DNA from: Heliocidaris erythrogramma
Lineage: Eukaryota > Echinodermata > Echinoidea > Camarodonta > Echinometridae
Direction: 5' to 3'
Length of the DNA stretch: 64,000 bases
NCBI GenBank assembly: GCA_025617745.1
Contig: CM046869.1
Coordinates: 17,996,994 to 18,060,993, forward strand
The first letter of the stretch is position 1; the number at the start of each line of letters is the position of its first letter. Below are positions 43,741 to 55,605 of this stretch, piece by piece. Under the pieces are notes generated by a model. That model searched no databases and was not told the origin of the DNA. It saw only the letters and a list, made by a program, of their open reading frames with translations. A program made the translations under genes and the position numbers.

Positions 43741-44157
43741 TTAACCCTTTCACGACAGGATTTATTTAAGGGCTAAATTTGTCACATTTTGTTCTCCAAA
43801 TTGGCAACAATAATATTTTTCTTTTAATGCTACATGGTTCTAATAAAGTGTAATGTCTTTAAAAACAACATACATGGTTAAAAACTCTATCGAAAAGGTG
43901 AAAAATTTGCCAAATTTTACAAAAAACAATGATTTTTAACCTTTCAATGTGTTGCCAATTTAAGGATTTTAAAGCTTATTCTCATTTTAAATATTCCTTC
44001 CATCAAACACAATATAGTCATGCAACAAAATTGGACATAGTGTGTGCATAAATTTTTGCTCTTTCTACTCAATCATCTGAATATATTTTTTAGAGCTCTG
44101 AATCAAAAGTTATTGAGCCAAACCACAAAATGTGGTAAATTGTCTGGAAAGAGTTAA
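43741..44157. mobile_element. TTAA-flanked MITE (CCCTTTCAGGACA ends), copy 2
   Basis: TTAA then CCCTTTCACGACAGG at the left, TTGTCTGGAAAGAG then TTAA at the right. It aligns with 9111-9487 and has a longer middle. Confidence 0.78.
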
Positions 44158-45084
44158 TCATTGTCATGAATTCAAAGCACAAAAGCACCATGCCATCTTC
44201 TTCATTCTCCTTATTTTTAACATGCAAAATAACAAGTAAAAGTAGAAATGTTGGCTTACATGCAACTACAGAAAACCCTACCACATATAGGGTTCATGTG
44301 CAAACAGCGCTCAAAATACACGGAGCAACAGGCGATTCGCCTCCATAATGTACAAAATCGCATCCGTGAATAATATCACAAGTGCGATATATTTAGTTTG
44401 AAATCGCCCCCGTCAAATTTTCCTGTAGATTAACACCAGAAACCACAACTTCGGTTCTGTAACTTTTAAATTTATCATTTATTCTCCATATTAGTAAATG
44501 ATTTTGATAAATGAGAATATCAATCAATACCAATCAAACTTGCGGCCATGTCCGGCTCGGCCCAAGGTATGATCATAGGTAAGCCTGTATGCTGTCAGGA
44601 TGCCTAATGCTATTGTTGTTGGTTAATATCCTTTTATACCCAAGATCTCAACCTCTGTAATATGAAAATTTCTTAACAATTTAGACATTATGAGAGATAA
44701 AAGCCTTTTTTTCCTCCCTTATTCGAAAGTGAAATTACCATAAATTTGAACAATAAAGTATGACGGCCAGAAAAATGTGTTAACATTTCCTCTTTTTTTT
44801 TTTAACACTAAGGATACATGTAGATCTACTATTTTTTTATGTTTTCAATATTGCAACATCAGCATGAGCCACCATAGTATGCATGAGGAAAGAATGCAAA
44901 ATAAACATGGTTTTATACCCTTGGCTTGAAATAATGGTAATAAACACAACATCACCCTTGTCCTAGCCTCACCTGGATTTACCTTGTACCTCAATTTTCT
45001 TCTGAATTGGGTGAGACATTTCTCAATATTAATACTCAGTCATCTGAAATGGGGCAGTTGTTTCATGAAACAGAGCCCAGGAAT
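44158..45084. other. No gene seen
   Basis: AT-rich DNA without recognisable frames. Confidence 0.5.
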
Positions 45085-45235
45085 TTATTTCTACCAGGTA
45101 CCCATTTCCTCTTCCTGGGTGGAAAGTGGCAAATGTAGATTAATACAGGCGAGGACATGAAGCGATGGCCTGAACACCACTCGAGTCAAATGCCTTAGCC
45201 TCCAGACTACAACAACTTTTTGAAATTTGGTTTGT
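45085..45235 (-). mobile_element. SINE-like repeat
   Basis: The minus strand shows GTCTGGAGGCTAAGGCATTT, CATTTGCCACTTTCCACCCA and GGAAATGGGTACCTGGTAGA, the same core order as the repeat at 19975. The tRNA-like head is poorly kept. Confidence 0.55.
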
Positions 45236-46628
45236 AGTGCCAGTAGTCTACAGTTTTGTAAGTTACAGTATGGAAATTTTGAGACTGTCTTACATGTATA
45301 CATATGTAAATGTATCTCTTGAATCAATTGTCGGATTAAAAATTATTGGTGCTCGATGTACTCATTAGGATTTTTTATAAGTTTTTCAGAATGTGAAGTT
45401 ACGGATCTAATATTGAACTCCTTAAAAAAAATTGAGGTGTCTACAAAGTTTGGAGATGCCATTGCGTACTTCAACCTCTCTTCACAAGAAAAACAAAAAT
45501 ACTACATATACATGTAAGTATGCTATGACTGAGCTGCTTTGGCCAAGTTCACAGTCACTGCTTCGATGTTGGATGTGAAACAGAAGGGCGCCAAAATCAA
45601 TTGGTAGACCAGTGCGGCTGAAAGGACATGCTGGTTCCTGGCCATAGGTATTAGTCTTCGGAGTCCCTGCTGTTGCCCCATGCTGGCTGGCAATGCATCG
45701 CAAATTGCTTGATTGAATGCCGCTGACCCAACCGTCTTAGAACGTCATCCTGGCTTTCTCTCTTTTTATTTTGTTCATTTTGCCACTTCTGTCATTTGGA
45801 GTTCCAATATCAAGGCCCATTTTTATCAGCTGGTTATAGGAAATTGGACCTGCTGTGATTATTCTGGCCTTGAAGATTTCCTTGCAATTAGTTTTGATGC
45901 AATGTTTAAAAACTGCAATATTGTAGCAAACTCATGTCTGTTTTAATAGATCATATGTTTGCAGGAAGCATGTATTACATGTACATTTAATGATTCTTCT
46001 GAGATTCAAGCAAGTTACAGTATGTTTTTAATCCTTCTTTACTTGGCAGGGTAGAGAAATCTAGCCTCAATATATGTATTACATTATCCTTTATTAAATT
46101 TCAATTAGAACATTAAGACTCAAAGAATGTCTTCTTGTTTTCCTGGTCATAATAAAGAAAAAAAGTTTTAAAGGAGGAGTCTGTTAATATTAAAGAAATT
46201 GGTTAGCATGTATATATGTTATCTTAAACACTACCGAAAAAAAAAATTAATTAAATTAATTGAATTTACTACATGTATGCCTTGTTTCTTATGAAGTAAG
46301 TATCCTCTTCTTAATAAAATATATAAATTTTATTTTGTTTTTGTTTCTTTTATCATCCCATCCAGGCATTATACAGATCTTTGCAAGCTTGTTGAGACAT
46401 CTTGAGGAATTTTCATAGGAAATTCTCTTATCAATTCACATTTCAATGCTGCTTCTTGATCTTCTAATTGATGTTCTTCTGCCAAGTTGTTACATAAGCA
46501 GGATTTTTTTTTTCCATCAGATGAATATTGGCCTGCGTTGTATTGGATGGTGATTGGAGAACGTACAATGATACGTAGCAGTTTGAAAATAATCAATATA
46601 AAACGTACAAATCAGCTTTCAGTCATTG
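45236..46628. other. No gene identified; GC-richer block at 45530-45740
   Basis: The block is open in two minus-strand frames (one reads NQAICDALPASMGQQQGLRR and on). I recognise no family and see no convincing splice sites. It could be an old repeat or an unidentified exon. Confidence 0.4.
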
Positions 46629-46636
46629 TATAAATA
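46629..46636 (+). promoter_or_regulatory. TATA box upstream of the TGFBR3 signal exon
   Basis: TATAAATA about 370 bp before the first ATG of the exon at 46999. It would place the start of transcription near 46660 and leave a 5' leader of about 340 bp. The position is plausible but unproven. Confidence 0.4.
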
Positions 46637-46998
46637 GTGGAGTGGTGCATTTGTGCACATAACTATTGTTCCAGAATTCTATTTTGGAGTCACTTTCTGT
46701 GGGGGACTTTTCCGCTATGAAGTTTGAAGACATATCTTCAACGTCTACATAAACCATACTACTGTGCGTATGTTTTTTTTTTTTTCAAACTCAGTAATAA
46801 CAAACTGAAAGGGTAGACCTGCCCAAAATATGATTTTTATTGCTGTTGTCAAGCAATTGAGTCTATGAGAAGAAGCGGAAAGTCTTCCCATAGTCCTGTG
46901 CCTACCTGGGTTGGAAGTTTAGAAATTGTTTCATCTTGGACATACCCGATGTGTCATATTATTGCCTCGTGACCTTTGACCCAATAGTTCAGAAGAGA

Positions 46999-47065
46999 AT
47001 GACAAATATGAAGTGGACACTGGAGATTTTGGGCCTATTTTTCTTCTGCTTGTCATACAGCAAAG
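46999..47065 (+). CDS. TGFBR3: Candidate first exon of TGFBR3-like gene (signal peptide)
   Basis: Two in-frame ATGs (46999 and 47008, both with A at -3) lead into MKWTLEILGLFFFCLSYSK and one further base before a consensus donor (AAAG|GTGAGTAA). The hydrophobic core LEILGLFFFCL is a secretory signal. The phase-1 end joins 52598 exactly in frame, making GTT at the junction and continuing LATIPQSC. The intron would be 5.5 kb. The link to the 52598 exon is inferred from phase and order. Alternatively this is an exon of another gene, and the ATG at 52525 is the true start. Confidence 0.5.
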
Positions 47066-47388
47066 GTGAGTAATTCTAAGTTTGTATTTTGTCTGTTTGT
47101 TTGTTTTGTTTTCTTTTTTGTATTATCCAGTAATAAAGGCCTACATTTATTGTTCATGTCAGTTTCAGTCAAAAGTGATGTAGAACCAAGTTTGTTATTT
47201 ATCTGTTTGTTTGTTTCTTTCCTTTCTTTTTTCTTTTTTTTTAAACACTTATCCAAGAATGTACATGTAGGCCTACATGTATTGTATGTGTCAGTTTCAA
47301 TCAAAAGTGCTGTAGAACTAAGTTTTCAATAAAGAAATGAAAATTGTGCATCCCACTTTTTGCAATAGGTCCGGCGCCCTAAAGCTCA
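47066..47388 (+). other. TGFBR3 intron 1, start: two tandem diverged units
   Basis: TTTGTTTG(T)TTT..TTTTCTTTTTT with ATTGTTCATGTCAGTTTCAGTCAAAAGTG occurs twice, about 125 bp apart (47080-47190 and 47192-47320). The resulting frames on both strands are not genes. Confidence 0.6.
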
Positions 47389-47618
47389 GGGGTGGTATTC
47401 TGAGATTTATTTTATCTTGATTTTAGTGAAATAATTTTAATTGTCATAACAAAATGTACGCTTGTGGCGTATCATTGGTTAATGACTGCGCAAAAGTGGC
47501 TGTGTACGCGGAATTCATCTGCGCAAACACCAATGAAATTTTGCAATTTGAAAGTTGTTATGACAATTAAAATCTTTTCACTAAATTCAAGATAAAATAA
47601 ATCTCAGAATACCACCCC
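47389..47618. mobile_element. MITE with GGGGTGGTATTCTGAGA ends
   Basis: GGGGTGGTATTCTGAGATTTATTTTATCTTGA and its complement at the right end, with TTAGTGAAA.GATTTTAATTGTCATAACAA continuing the arms to about 75 bp each. Confidence 0.85.
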
Positions 47619-49839
47619 AGTTTTCCGACTGTTGTATTCAACTAATTTTACAATCTCAAATGTACATGTAGGCTACATAATGGCAGTATAATACACTGTA
47701 GCATGGTTACATTTAGTTAGGATAGGATAGTTAAAATGTAGCTTACTCATTGATGATGTGGCTGTATGAATACAATTTGATATTGAAGAAAAATGGGAAA
47801 AATGAATGGTTGTCTACATTTTCACCTCAGGGGGAAATTAAACATTTACAACCAACTGTTGGGTAATGCACATTCAGTGATAAATATAGACATGTACTAC
47901 CTTGTATTTGTACGCAATAGAGAGTTAATATTTACTCAGTAACCTCAATTTATAATCAGGAGAGGAATACTGTTAAATTTTCCAATTCAAATATTTTTCA
48001 TCAGATGCAACATGTACATGTAATGTGTTTTTTATGCAGATCTGCATCTCAGACTTTTTTGTTGTTGAATGGCAATGCTGCAGTTTTAATTCCTGTTTGT
48101 TTGTGCACACTGCCGTATCTTGTTTTTTAACTCATACTCTGCCAAGATTTTTAGCTCTCTTCAAAATTTTACTAATATGTAATTTCAGTGCTTACTTTTC
48201 AAATGTCTCCGCATCAGTAACTATCTTTTATTTCACAAAATATTGTGTACATAACTTGTAGGAAATGTATTACCATTTCTTATGATACCAAACATTATTA
48301 CTTTACCCAACTTTATGCATAAGAATTATTGAAAATTACATTTGAGTTTCGTTTTTGTCCATTATTTTTTGGTTTCTTATTTGTTTCTTATTTGTTTCTT
48401 ATTTGTTTACTATTGTTTAATGTTGAAATAAGGTAATATCTTTTTCAAAATCTGCAATTTTCTCTGATAATTTCTATGGTAGCATAATTATAATCATATA
48501 TTTAGAATGCTTGATTTATGCTCAAATTTTGATATACATTGACCACCATATACCTTTCCTTTGGTCTAGCAATTGGTGAATGAAAATGACAAGTCTATCT
48601 GTCACATCGGCACTGAACGAGATATAGAATATACATGTACATGTACATGTAGTTCTGTTACAAACTTAAATGTTTTTAACACAATGCTTTATTCTTAAGT
48701 CCAAAGGGAAACCTGTCTGAAACATGCCAATACAGGCATACATGTACTCTACAAAATTCATGCATGCCATCAGGCCTCTTGTAATTAGTATAGTAGCATG
48801 CATACACAGTAGTAGGTACATTGTACATACACCCCTGTACAATGTGTTATATGGGTGTATTGGTGTACATGAGTGCCAGCGTTCATTGACTGCTACAGTC
48901 ATAGCCACAAATGAGAAAGTGTGTGGCCTGAGCACGATCATGTGCATCCTTGCATCGAACATACATGAGAGACAAAAAAAAACCCAACACAACCTGCGGT
49001 TCTTAACCGTTGCTTATCCATGCTTTTTTCATGGCCGCAACGCGCAGAGGTGTCGTACCAATTGGATTGTTCGCGGAGGAGAACAGGTGTAGAGAAAGCG
49101 TGAATCGGCAATCAATAATGATCACCGCATAGCTATGAAAACATTGTCATTTCTTTTGTAGGCCCCTCCAATTAAGAACCTACAGTGTGTAAATGCAAGA
49201 TAGAATGACTGTTTTGCAGATACTGTATGGTTTTCATAATTTGCTGTCATAAGGCTGCATGTAGTACCGTACATATAATTCTACTCATTTTGTATAGACT
49301 ATACATATATATGTAATACGTATATTTTTTCTGCATTTTTAATTACCCTGATCAAGTTACATGTACATGTAGGCCGCTGCATGTCTACACATGTACATGT
49401 ACATGGAGTTTCTGTAGCTCTTCCAAGCTTCAACTACATGGAGAGCTTTTGAAAAAAAAATTAAAGTTCTGGAAAAAACGGACAAATTTTTAGAATTTTT
49501 CTGTTTGGAAATCTCTCTTTGTGTAGAAAATCCCCCAAAAGAGAGCTCTCTTGTGAAGTTGTTTTTAAAACTTTTTTGCATTTAAATGATTGTATTCCTT
49601 GTGTCACAACCCTTCAAAATCAAAAGGTCTGAATTATGTAGAATCTGACTGATTTTTAATACCAGTTTTTCCTCACAATGGTCTTCCAATGTGGCTTCAG
49701 TCCCGCCTGATTACAATTTTATTAGTACATTGTGTTTTTGGTTAGACGTTGACCCCTACATGTAGGTTTCTAAAGACAGCTACATTTACGTGTACATGTA
49801 GACAGAAATCAAAGTAACCAAGATGATACAGCACTAGAA
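47619..49839 (+). other. TGFBR3 intron 1, no gene seen
   Basis: AT-rich, with many ACATGTACATGT words (e.g. 48635-48655, 49360-49405) and a TTATTTGTTTC repeat at 48375-48405. The two opposite frames at 48666-49092 overlap fully and show no domain. Confidence 0.5.
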
Positions 49840-50100
49840 TATGCTGCCTGCTAGGTACCTATTTGATATGATATGATATGATTTATTTACCAATAACAAG
49901 ATACAATGCATTATGATATTTACAATATATACAGGAAACCATTACCGGTATATAAGTAGATCATGGTAAAAACAAGAAAAAGAATGGTAAAATGGAACCA
50001 GAAAATAGCACCAGTGCTAGTCATGTCCGACCCCGGTTACACCTGGGTTGAGAGAGACAAATGTAGATAAACTGCCATGTCCAAGTATACACCTTTTTGA
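49840..50100. mobile_element. SINE-like repeat split by a LINE 3' end
   Basis: CTGCCTGCTAGGTACCTATT and TTACACCTGGGTTGAGAGAG with CAAATGTAGATAAACTG are parts of the SINE core seen at 19975 and 45085. Between them, 49862-50011 begins with GATATGATATGATATGATTT and ATTTACCAATAACAAGATAC, like the microsatellite-tailed 3' end of a LINE. Confidence 0.5.
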
Positions 50101-50603
50101 TTAAGAGTTATGTGAATGTACCACGATACCACGATGTTCCCACTTACTTAAACCCCTTTTGTATCAAAATGAGATAATGATGGAACACAGATTTTGTCTA
50201 CAGTGTACATCACTGATCTAAAAATCTGTTCTGATGTTTTGACATCATATCCTCCAAAAATGCATTTAGTTTTCAAAAGTTAGCTTTAACAGAGTGCCGC
50301 AGTTACCATACTACTCAGAAATTGTTCCAAAAAAAAAGAAGTGCTAAGTGTTTACAGCTACTTGTGATTTCAATGATCTAAACAAACCCTGGTATTTACC
50401 GTCTATTTTGTGAGCTCTGTGTATCCCCTTCCCTAATTTAATTTCCTCTTTACATTTCCCAAAGCAATGCTTATCGTCTGCTGGTTTGATTTGTTGTCTG
50501 GCTGGGGACTTTGGTGCAAAACGTGTCCACTTTCCAAGGTTTTATTGAAATATATTCAAAGCTAAATAGCTAATCTTGAGTTGTGGTAATGGATTTACAT
50601 TTT

Positions 50604-50899
50604 TAAAGATAAAGTTGAGTTCTGGTCATGATATCATTTTGGTGATTCCAAAACCTTACAGCATATACCAATTCTTATGTGCTATATAATCAACCTTTCC
50701 CAATTGCTTTGAGACAGTTTCTTTCACGATTTAATATCATGACCAGGGGAGCGTTTCATGAAGTGTTTTGTCAGTGATTTTTACCGACAAATTTGCTCTC
50801 TGCCAATCAGACGCAAGGATTTCAGTAGCTTATAACAGTTGTCGGTAAAAATCACAGACAAAACACTTATGAAACGCTCCCCAGAACTTGAAGATAAAC
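50604..50899. mobile_element. MITE with AAGTTGAGTTCTGGTCATG ends (family G1), with nested insertion
   Basis: AAAGATAAAGTTGAGTTCTG at the left and a matching inverted end at the right, which is split by the element at 50746-50882. Other copies lie at 55040, 58621 and 63351. Confidence 0.75.
50746..50882. mobile_element. Short MITE (GGGGAGCGTTTCATGAAG ends) nested in the G1 element
   Basis: GGGGAGCGTTTCATGAAGTG and CACTTATGAAACGCTCCCC are inverted, with TTTGTC..GTGATTTTTACCGACAA continuing the arms. It sits inside the right terminal repeat of the outer element, so it arrived later. Related to 5987-6125. Confidence 0.85.
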
Positions 50900-52524
50900 C
50901 TCTTTTGTGAATTCGGGCCTTTGTACATGTAGCTACATGTAGAGATCACTTGTTACACATGTAGAAACTCAATTTCCTTATACATGTATTTCTTTCCTTA
51001 TTATTCAGCTACATAATTGGAGGATTAATGAGACCCATTCAGGTTCTTTTTAATCATATTCATAAATTTTGGCAGATGTAATTTCTTTATCATTCAGTGT
51101 AAGTTTCTATTACCTCAGAGATAATCTGAATACATTTAACCTGAACGAATCTGTTATGGAATGCACTGACGGAAATTATTATGATATCCAGCAAATTATT
51201 AAGAGAAACAATATGATGCTATATTGTTCTTATTGGTTAATCCTGGTATCCCCAAAACCAAATATTTGCCACTTGTCAAAGCTCAAAAACAGTCAAGTAG
51301 CAGAGGGAGTCCGGTGCACATGACATGGGCCCCAAAATCTTTAACTGATTTTTTTCTTCTTCTGATTTTATTAAAAACAACTTGAGATGATTAATTCTAA
51401 ATGCAACTATGAGCTGTTTGGGCCTCATCTTTTTTTTTTCCATCTTCCTCATTTGCTTGAAACCTTTCTCCTCCAGCAAATCCCAAGCTCCCTGACTCTT
51501 TCAGGGAGCATGAATCATGTTAGTATGCATGTCATGGTTCACTGCTAACCATTGGCATAACATACAGACACTGTCGCCGGCACCTGCTACGCGGCGGATG
51601 TCTTGTGAGGGAAAAAAAACTGATTAATCATGTCTCAAATGCAGACATATATTATTTCAATGCCATGTTCACTGGTTCTGGGATAGTAAAGGTAAATCCA
51701 GGGTTAGTCATAGCAGCATAGATTTCAATTTAAAGGGAGTGCCAGAAGTGGAATTGGTAGGATAATGAACGTCTTGTCAAACCATCACTTCCAAGAGAAA
51801 TCAAGATCCTTTTAAGACGTACATGTACAACGTACATGTACAGAGTATAAATCTAGGGGGTGGATTCTGAAGTGAAATTGTTAGAAAAATGAATGTCTTG
51901 TTGAACCATTGATTTCCAAAGAAATCTTTTTTGTACATGTAAGTTTCTTAAAGAGAATTATGCCATAGAGTACATGTACATGTAGTCTAACATACATGTG
52001 TAGTCCTAAACATACTATACAGATGCTGCTCACAGCTCCTGTTTTTACGGAATTTGAATTTTGAAGTAAATATTGCCTTGTGCTTTCTTGACAAAATGAC
52101 TCGTAATTCGGTAATCAACATAAAACATAAGTTATACAAATATACAATATATATATATACAAAATATACCGTAGAATTCAGAATTGAAGAAAAGGAAATG
52201 TAAAAATTTATAGATTAGGTTCTATATGTATAATCCTAGATACAAAGTGATGTTATTCAATATAATCTTCATTTCATTTCATCTATTGTTACTAAAATTT
52301 TTATGCTTTGAATATACAAGAATAAAACGAACAATACAGTACAGTACATGTATTTATTTAAAAAGCATAGTTTCTGGTAAAAAATATGCCCCAGTTTACA
52401 TATCCTACGCTTGCATGTTATTACATATTTCTGACATGCAAATTGGAAATATAATTTACAATGTTTTTTAAGAAGAAAAATATTACAAAACTATGCATTT
52501 ATAGTTTGAAAATATATTATTAAA
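50900..52524 (+). other. TGFBR3 intron 1, end part, no gene seen
   Basis: AT-rich with further ACATGTACATGT words (51822-51842, 51970-51985). The 51069-51323 frame is not recognisable. Confidence 0.5.
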
Positions 52525-52597
52525 ATGGTATGCTTGAATTCCACGAAATATTGTCAATTTTATTTGCTCGTGATTTTCTTGGCCATCTACCCTGCAG

Positions 52598-52911
52598 TTC
52601 TAGCGACAATCCCGCAGTCCTGCAACACCCAGACAGCATATACCTCCCCCTTTGTCCAAGCCTTCACGTCTGACGAGGCGACGATATCGGGGTGCTCCGC
52701 CCAGGTCGACGAGACCTCGAGAGAGGTACACGTCATTAATGTCAAGTCGACAGAGGAGGATCTCTTGCATACCAATCAGGTGATGACCTTGAACATCGGG
52801 CCAAGGTCGTTGCATATGAGGACGACGCTGGTGGTGTTGAATTCGGTGCATCCCGTGACGTGGAAGCTGGTGACGCAGCACGATGTTGGGCCATTGCTCT
52901 TCCAATTTGTG
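52598..52911 (+). CDS. TGFBR3: TGFBR3 (betaglycan)-like orphan-domain exon
   Basis: A strong acceptor (ttggccatctaccctgcag) and a donor (TTTGTG|GTAAGT) bound 314 nt, phase 1 in and phase 0 out. The frame reads VLATIPQSC, then two cysteines 36 residues or so apart, SREVHVINVKSTEEDLLHTN, QVMTLNIGPRSLHMRTTLVV and LNSVHPVTWKLVTQHDVGPL. The order EVHV(I/L)N, V.L.(I/L)P, H....VV(F/V)LNS.HP(V/L).W.L matches the N-terminal half of the first betaglycan/endoglin orphan domain. That domain binds TGF-beta ligands outside the cell in a type I membrane co-receptor. The exon is clearly GC-richer than its flanks. The frame is also open upstream to an ATG at 52525, giving another signal-like start (CQFYLLVIFLAIYPAVLA). 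That stretch overlaps the acceptor's pyrimidine tract, which itself tends to encode hydrophobic residues. Confidence 0.8.
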
Positions 52912-55039
52912 GTAAGTTTTCATGCAATGTTTTTTGCACACCACATTGGTATCGAGGTCGATAGGCAGTTTTGTGAAACATGCTCCTACAACAATTGTTC
53001 GGAGGTACATATATGTTTTTTACAGTACTGTAACTTAAACTCTGACCAAACTCTATACCTAACACAGCCTAACCTAAATTTAATTGCAACCATAACCCTG
53101 ACTATATCTTTGACAAAGTTACATGTAAGCACGGAACACTTGTTGCACAAGCATACATCTGCGCATCTTTTTATGTACTTTAGAGAAGAATATATAAAAT
53201 GTGGGGCCTGCATAGGCCATGTTATTGTGCTGAGCATACTTTATTTATATGTATTTGAAGAAAAGAAAAACCTTTTAAACATCAGTGATATATACATGTC
53301 AAAAGAAGAAAGAGGTAAAGAGAGAAAGGGAGAGAAGAGGAGAGTAGGTGTGAATGGAGATAAGAAGATGTGCTAAACTGTACAGCATGAGGAAATATCT
53401 AGGCATCCAATTTTCCCATGCATTTATTATTACACATCCCAAATCCACCTTTTCGCCAATTACCTTTTAACCTTGCAAAGCCCACAGGCTCTCCAACCAG
53501 TGTCACAGATTGGTTGGTTCAGGGGCTGCATTTGTTATTCTTCCTCACATTGGCAACAAAGCCACCGCAATACTAACCACTCATTCACTCCCCCATCATC
53601 TCTCCCATTGCCTACTTCTGCACATGAATGAGCCCTATACAGGGGCGATTTGAATACCCCTTTGTGACTCGATTAAATTAATGGCTCCAATATGGGCTCC
53701 CCTGCTCAATGGGCAATCAGCAGCAGACAACAGCCCTCTGATGCCTCCACATGATACGCAGGCCGACCTTGTAAGACAACTATTTCCTGGGCTCTATTGA
53801 AGCCTGAACAGAAGCCTAAATTGCCTGTTGGGAGAGGTATAATGAAAGAGGGAATGAAAAAAAGGAGAACCCAAAGCTCTCTCTCTTTGTCAGGCTGGTT
53901 TGTGCTACTTCTGCTTGATTTCATTCTGTTGAATAGAGCAAGAAGCTGATGACGACCTTAGCCTACCTTTCAGCGACATTGTCTTGCTTTCTCCGCTCAT
54001 TTTTCCCTAGCAAGGAATCTCAATAACAGCGAGAAGATCTATTAATTTAACTAACCTAAACGGAATGTTTATGTTATGTGTAGGCCTATATGCATGTACT
54101 GTACCCCCTTCTTGCGATTAAAAAGAAACTCTCGTTTTAAAAGGACTTTGGTTAACTGTTCAACAACAACATGTAGGCCTATATCTGCAAACCTGTAAAT
54201 ACATGTGTACATGTATGCCCTTGACTATAACATACATGTGGAGATGAGACTTGTTTCTAAAGCATGTGCATGCACTTGTACATTGTTCATGTATATTTTA
54301 ATAGGCGTAATAGCAGGGAACACATCATGTATTAGGAAGGAAATGATTTTTTTCTCCTGATTTGATACATTGTATATTATAAACATTTATAGTTAATGTG
54401 TCTGTAGGCCTACACAATTTTGGAATAGATGCAAATATACATGTAGGCCTACAGCATTTACATGAAAATCAAGTTACACATTGGATTTACATTCCTAAAT
54501 GCAATGTATACTGTATTTATTCACACCTACATTGTACATGTATATAACAGTGTATAGGCCCTACTTATTATTAGGCTTAGGGACACATGGTGTATATACA
54601 TGTAGATGTGTGTGCAGCTGGAATCAGGAATCAGGATTTAGAAAATACATACATAGAAGTCTTGTATTACAGATAATGTGCAATTATAAATTTCTAATCG
54701 CTTATTCAAAGAAGAATAGTACATGTAGCTCTTCTTGGCAGTTTCATTGAGCAACAAACTGATTTTCTATACAGACCTTAATAGGTAGGGGATGACCTTA
54801 ATAGGTAGGGGATAACCAATCTCCACTGACAAAGAAAGCGCAGGCCTATTGTATTGTTCTGGAATCTGGCTTAGGGATAAGAAGTAAGGGATAATAAAAG
54901 AAAGAGCCACTTCATCCATCATTGCAGGCATGAGGGGATTAGGTTAGAATAGAATTTCTTGTGTGTACATTCTATGTACACATTCATCTGTATGGTAAAG
55001 TTTATGTATGAACTTGGTAATTTACATGTATCATTACTT
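52912..55039 (+). other. TGFBR3 intron 2, no further exon seen
   Basis: The open frame continues past the donor to 53376 but loses all resemblance to the family, as expected for intron. ACATGTA and TAGGCCTA words are frequent. A 17-bp duplication (CTTAATAGGTAGGGGAT) is at 54777-54812. Confidence 0.5.
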
Positions 55040-55605
55040 AAAGATTAAGTTGAATTCTGGTCTTAAGATTAAATTGTGAAAGGAACAGTCTAGAAGTTAT
55101 TCAGTGAAGGCTTATTACATGTATGTAGTAGACTTAGGAACAATGATTGTATACTTTGAGGTTTTGGAATCCTCAAAATTATAAGAAATTCAATCAGTCT
55201 TGCTAACAATCACATGTGGTATGTATTGTAAAGCACTGGTTATGGGACTAGAGTATATCAAGTTGGCATGAAAAGTTAGTCCAAAGTTTGAAACTATTTA
55301 AATACAAGTCATATTTTTAATATAAGTGCATTTGAAGAGCAATCCCTTTCCAGGGGACATTGCTACTGTGATATTTTTCCACATGGAAATGAAAAAATTA
55401 GTAAGCTTACAAATTATCTTTCACCTTTACAAGATCTGGGCCCTTTTGCATAAAAAGTTGCTATTAAACGCCACTAAAAAAAGTAACGCAACTTGATTTT
55501 CAACCAATCAGGATCGACTTTTTTGGACTTGCGTTAAAATTTTCTGAGTTGCGATTAAACGTAACTTTTTATGCAAGAGGGCCCTGAACCTTCTTTAAGT
55601 GTACA
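55040..55605. mobile_element. G1 MITE copy, with nested insertion near its right end
   Basis: AAAGATTAAGTTGAATTCTG starts it. GGTTTTGGAATCCTCAAAAT and CATTTGAAGAGCAATCCCTT with CAGGGGACATT are shared with 58621 and 63351. The right end (TTTCACCTTTACAAGATCT ... GAACCTTCTTTAA) is split by 55438-55584. Confidence 0.7.
55438..55584. mobile_element. MITE with GGGCCCTTTTGCATAAAAAG ends, nested
   Basis: GGGCCCTTTTGCATAAAAAGTTGC and its complement GTAACTTTTTATGCAAGAGGGCCC bound about 147 bp. The middle holds CAACCAATCAGGATCG. A partial copy is at 28042. Confidence 0.85.

Noticed and set aside
52912-53376. Continuation of the betaglycan-like frame to a 283-residue protein
   Set aside because: Similarity stops exactly at a consensus donor (GTG|GTAAGT), composition turns AT-rich, and the tail ends in a low-complexity Lys/Glu/Arg run.
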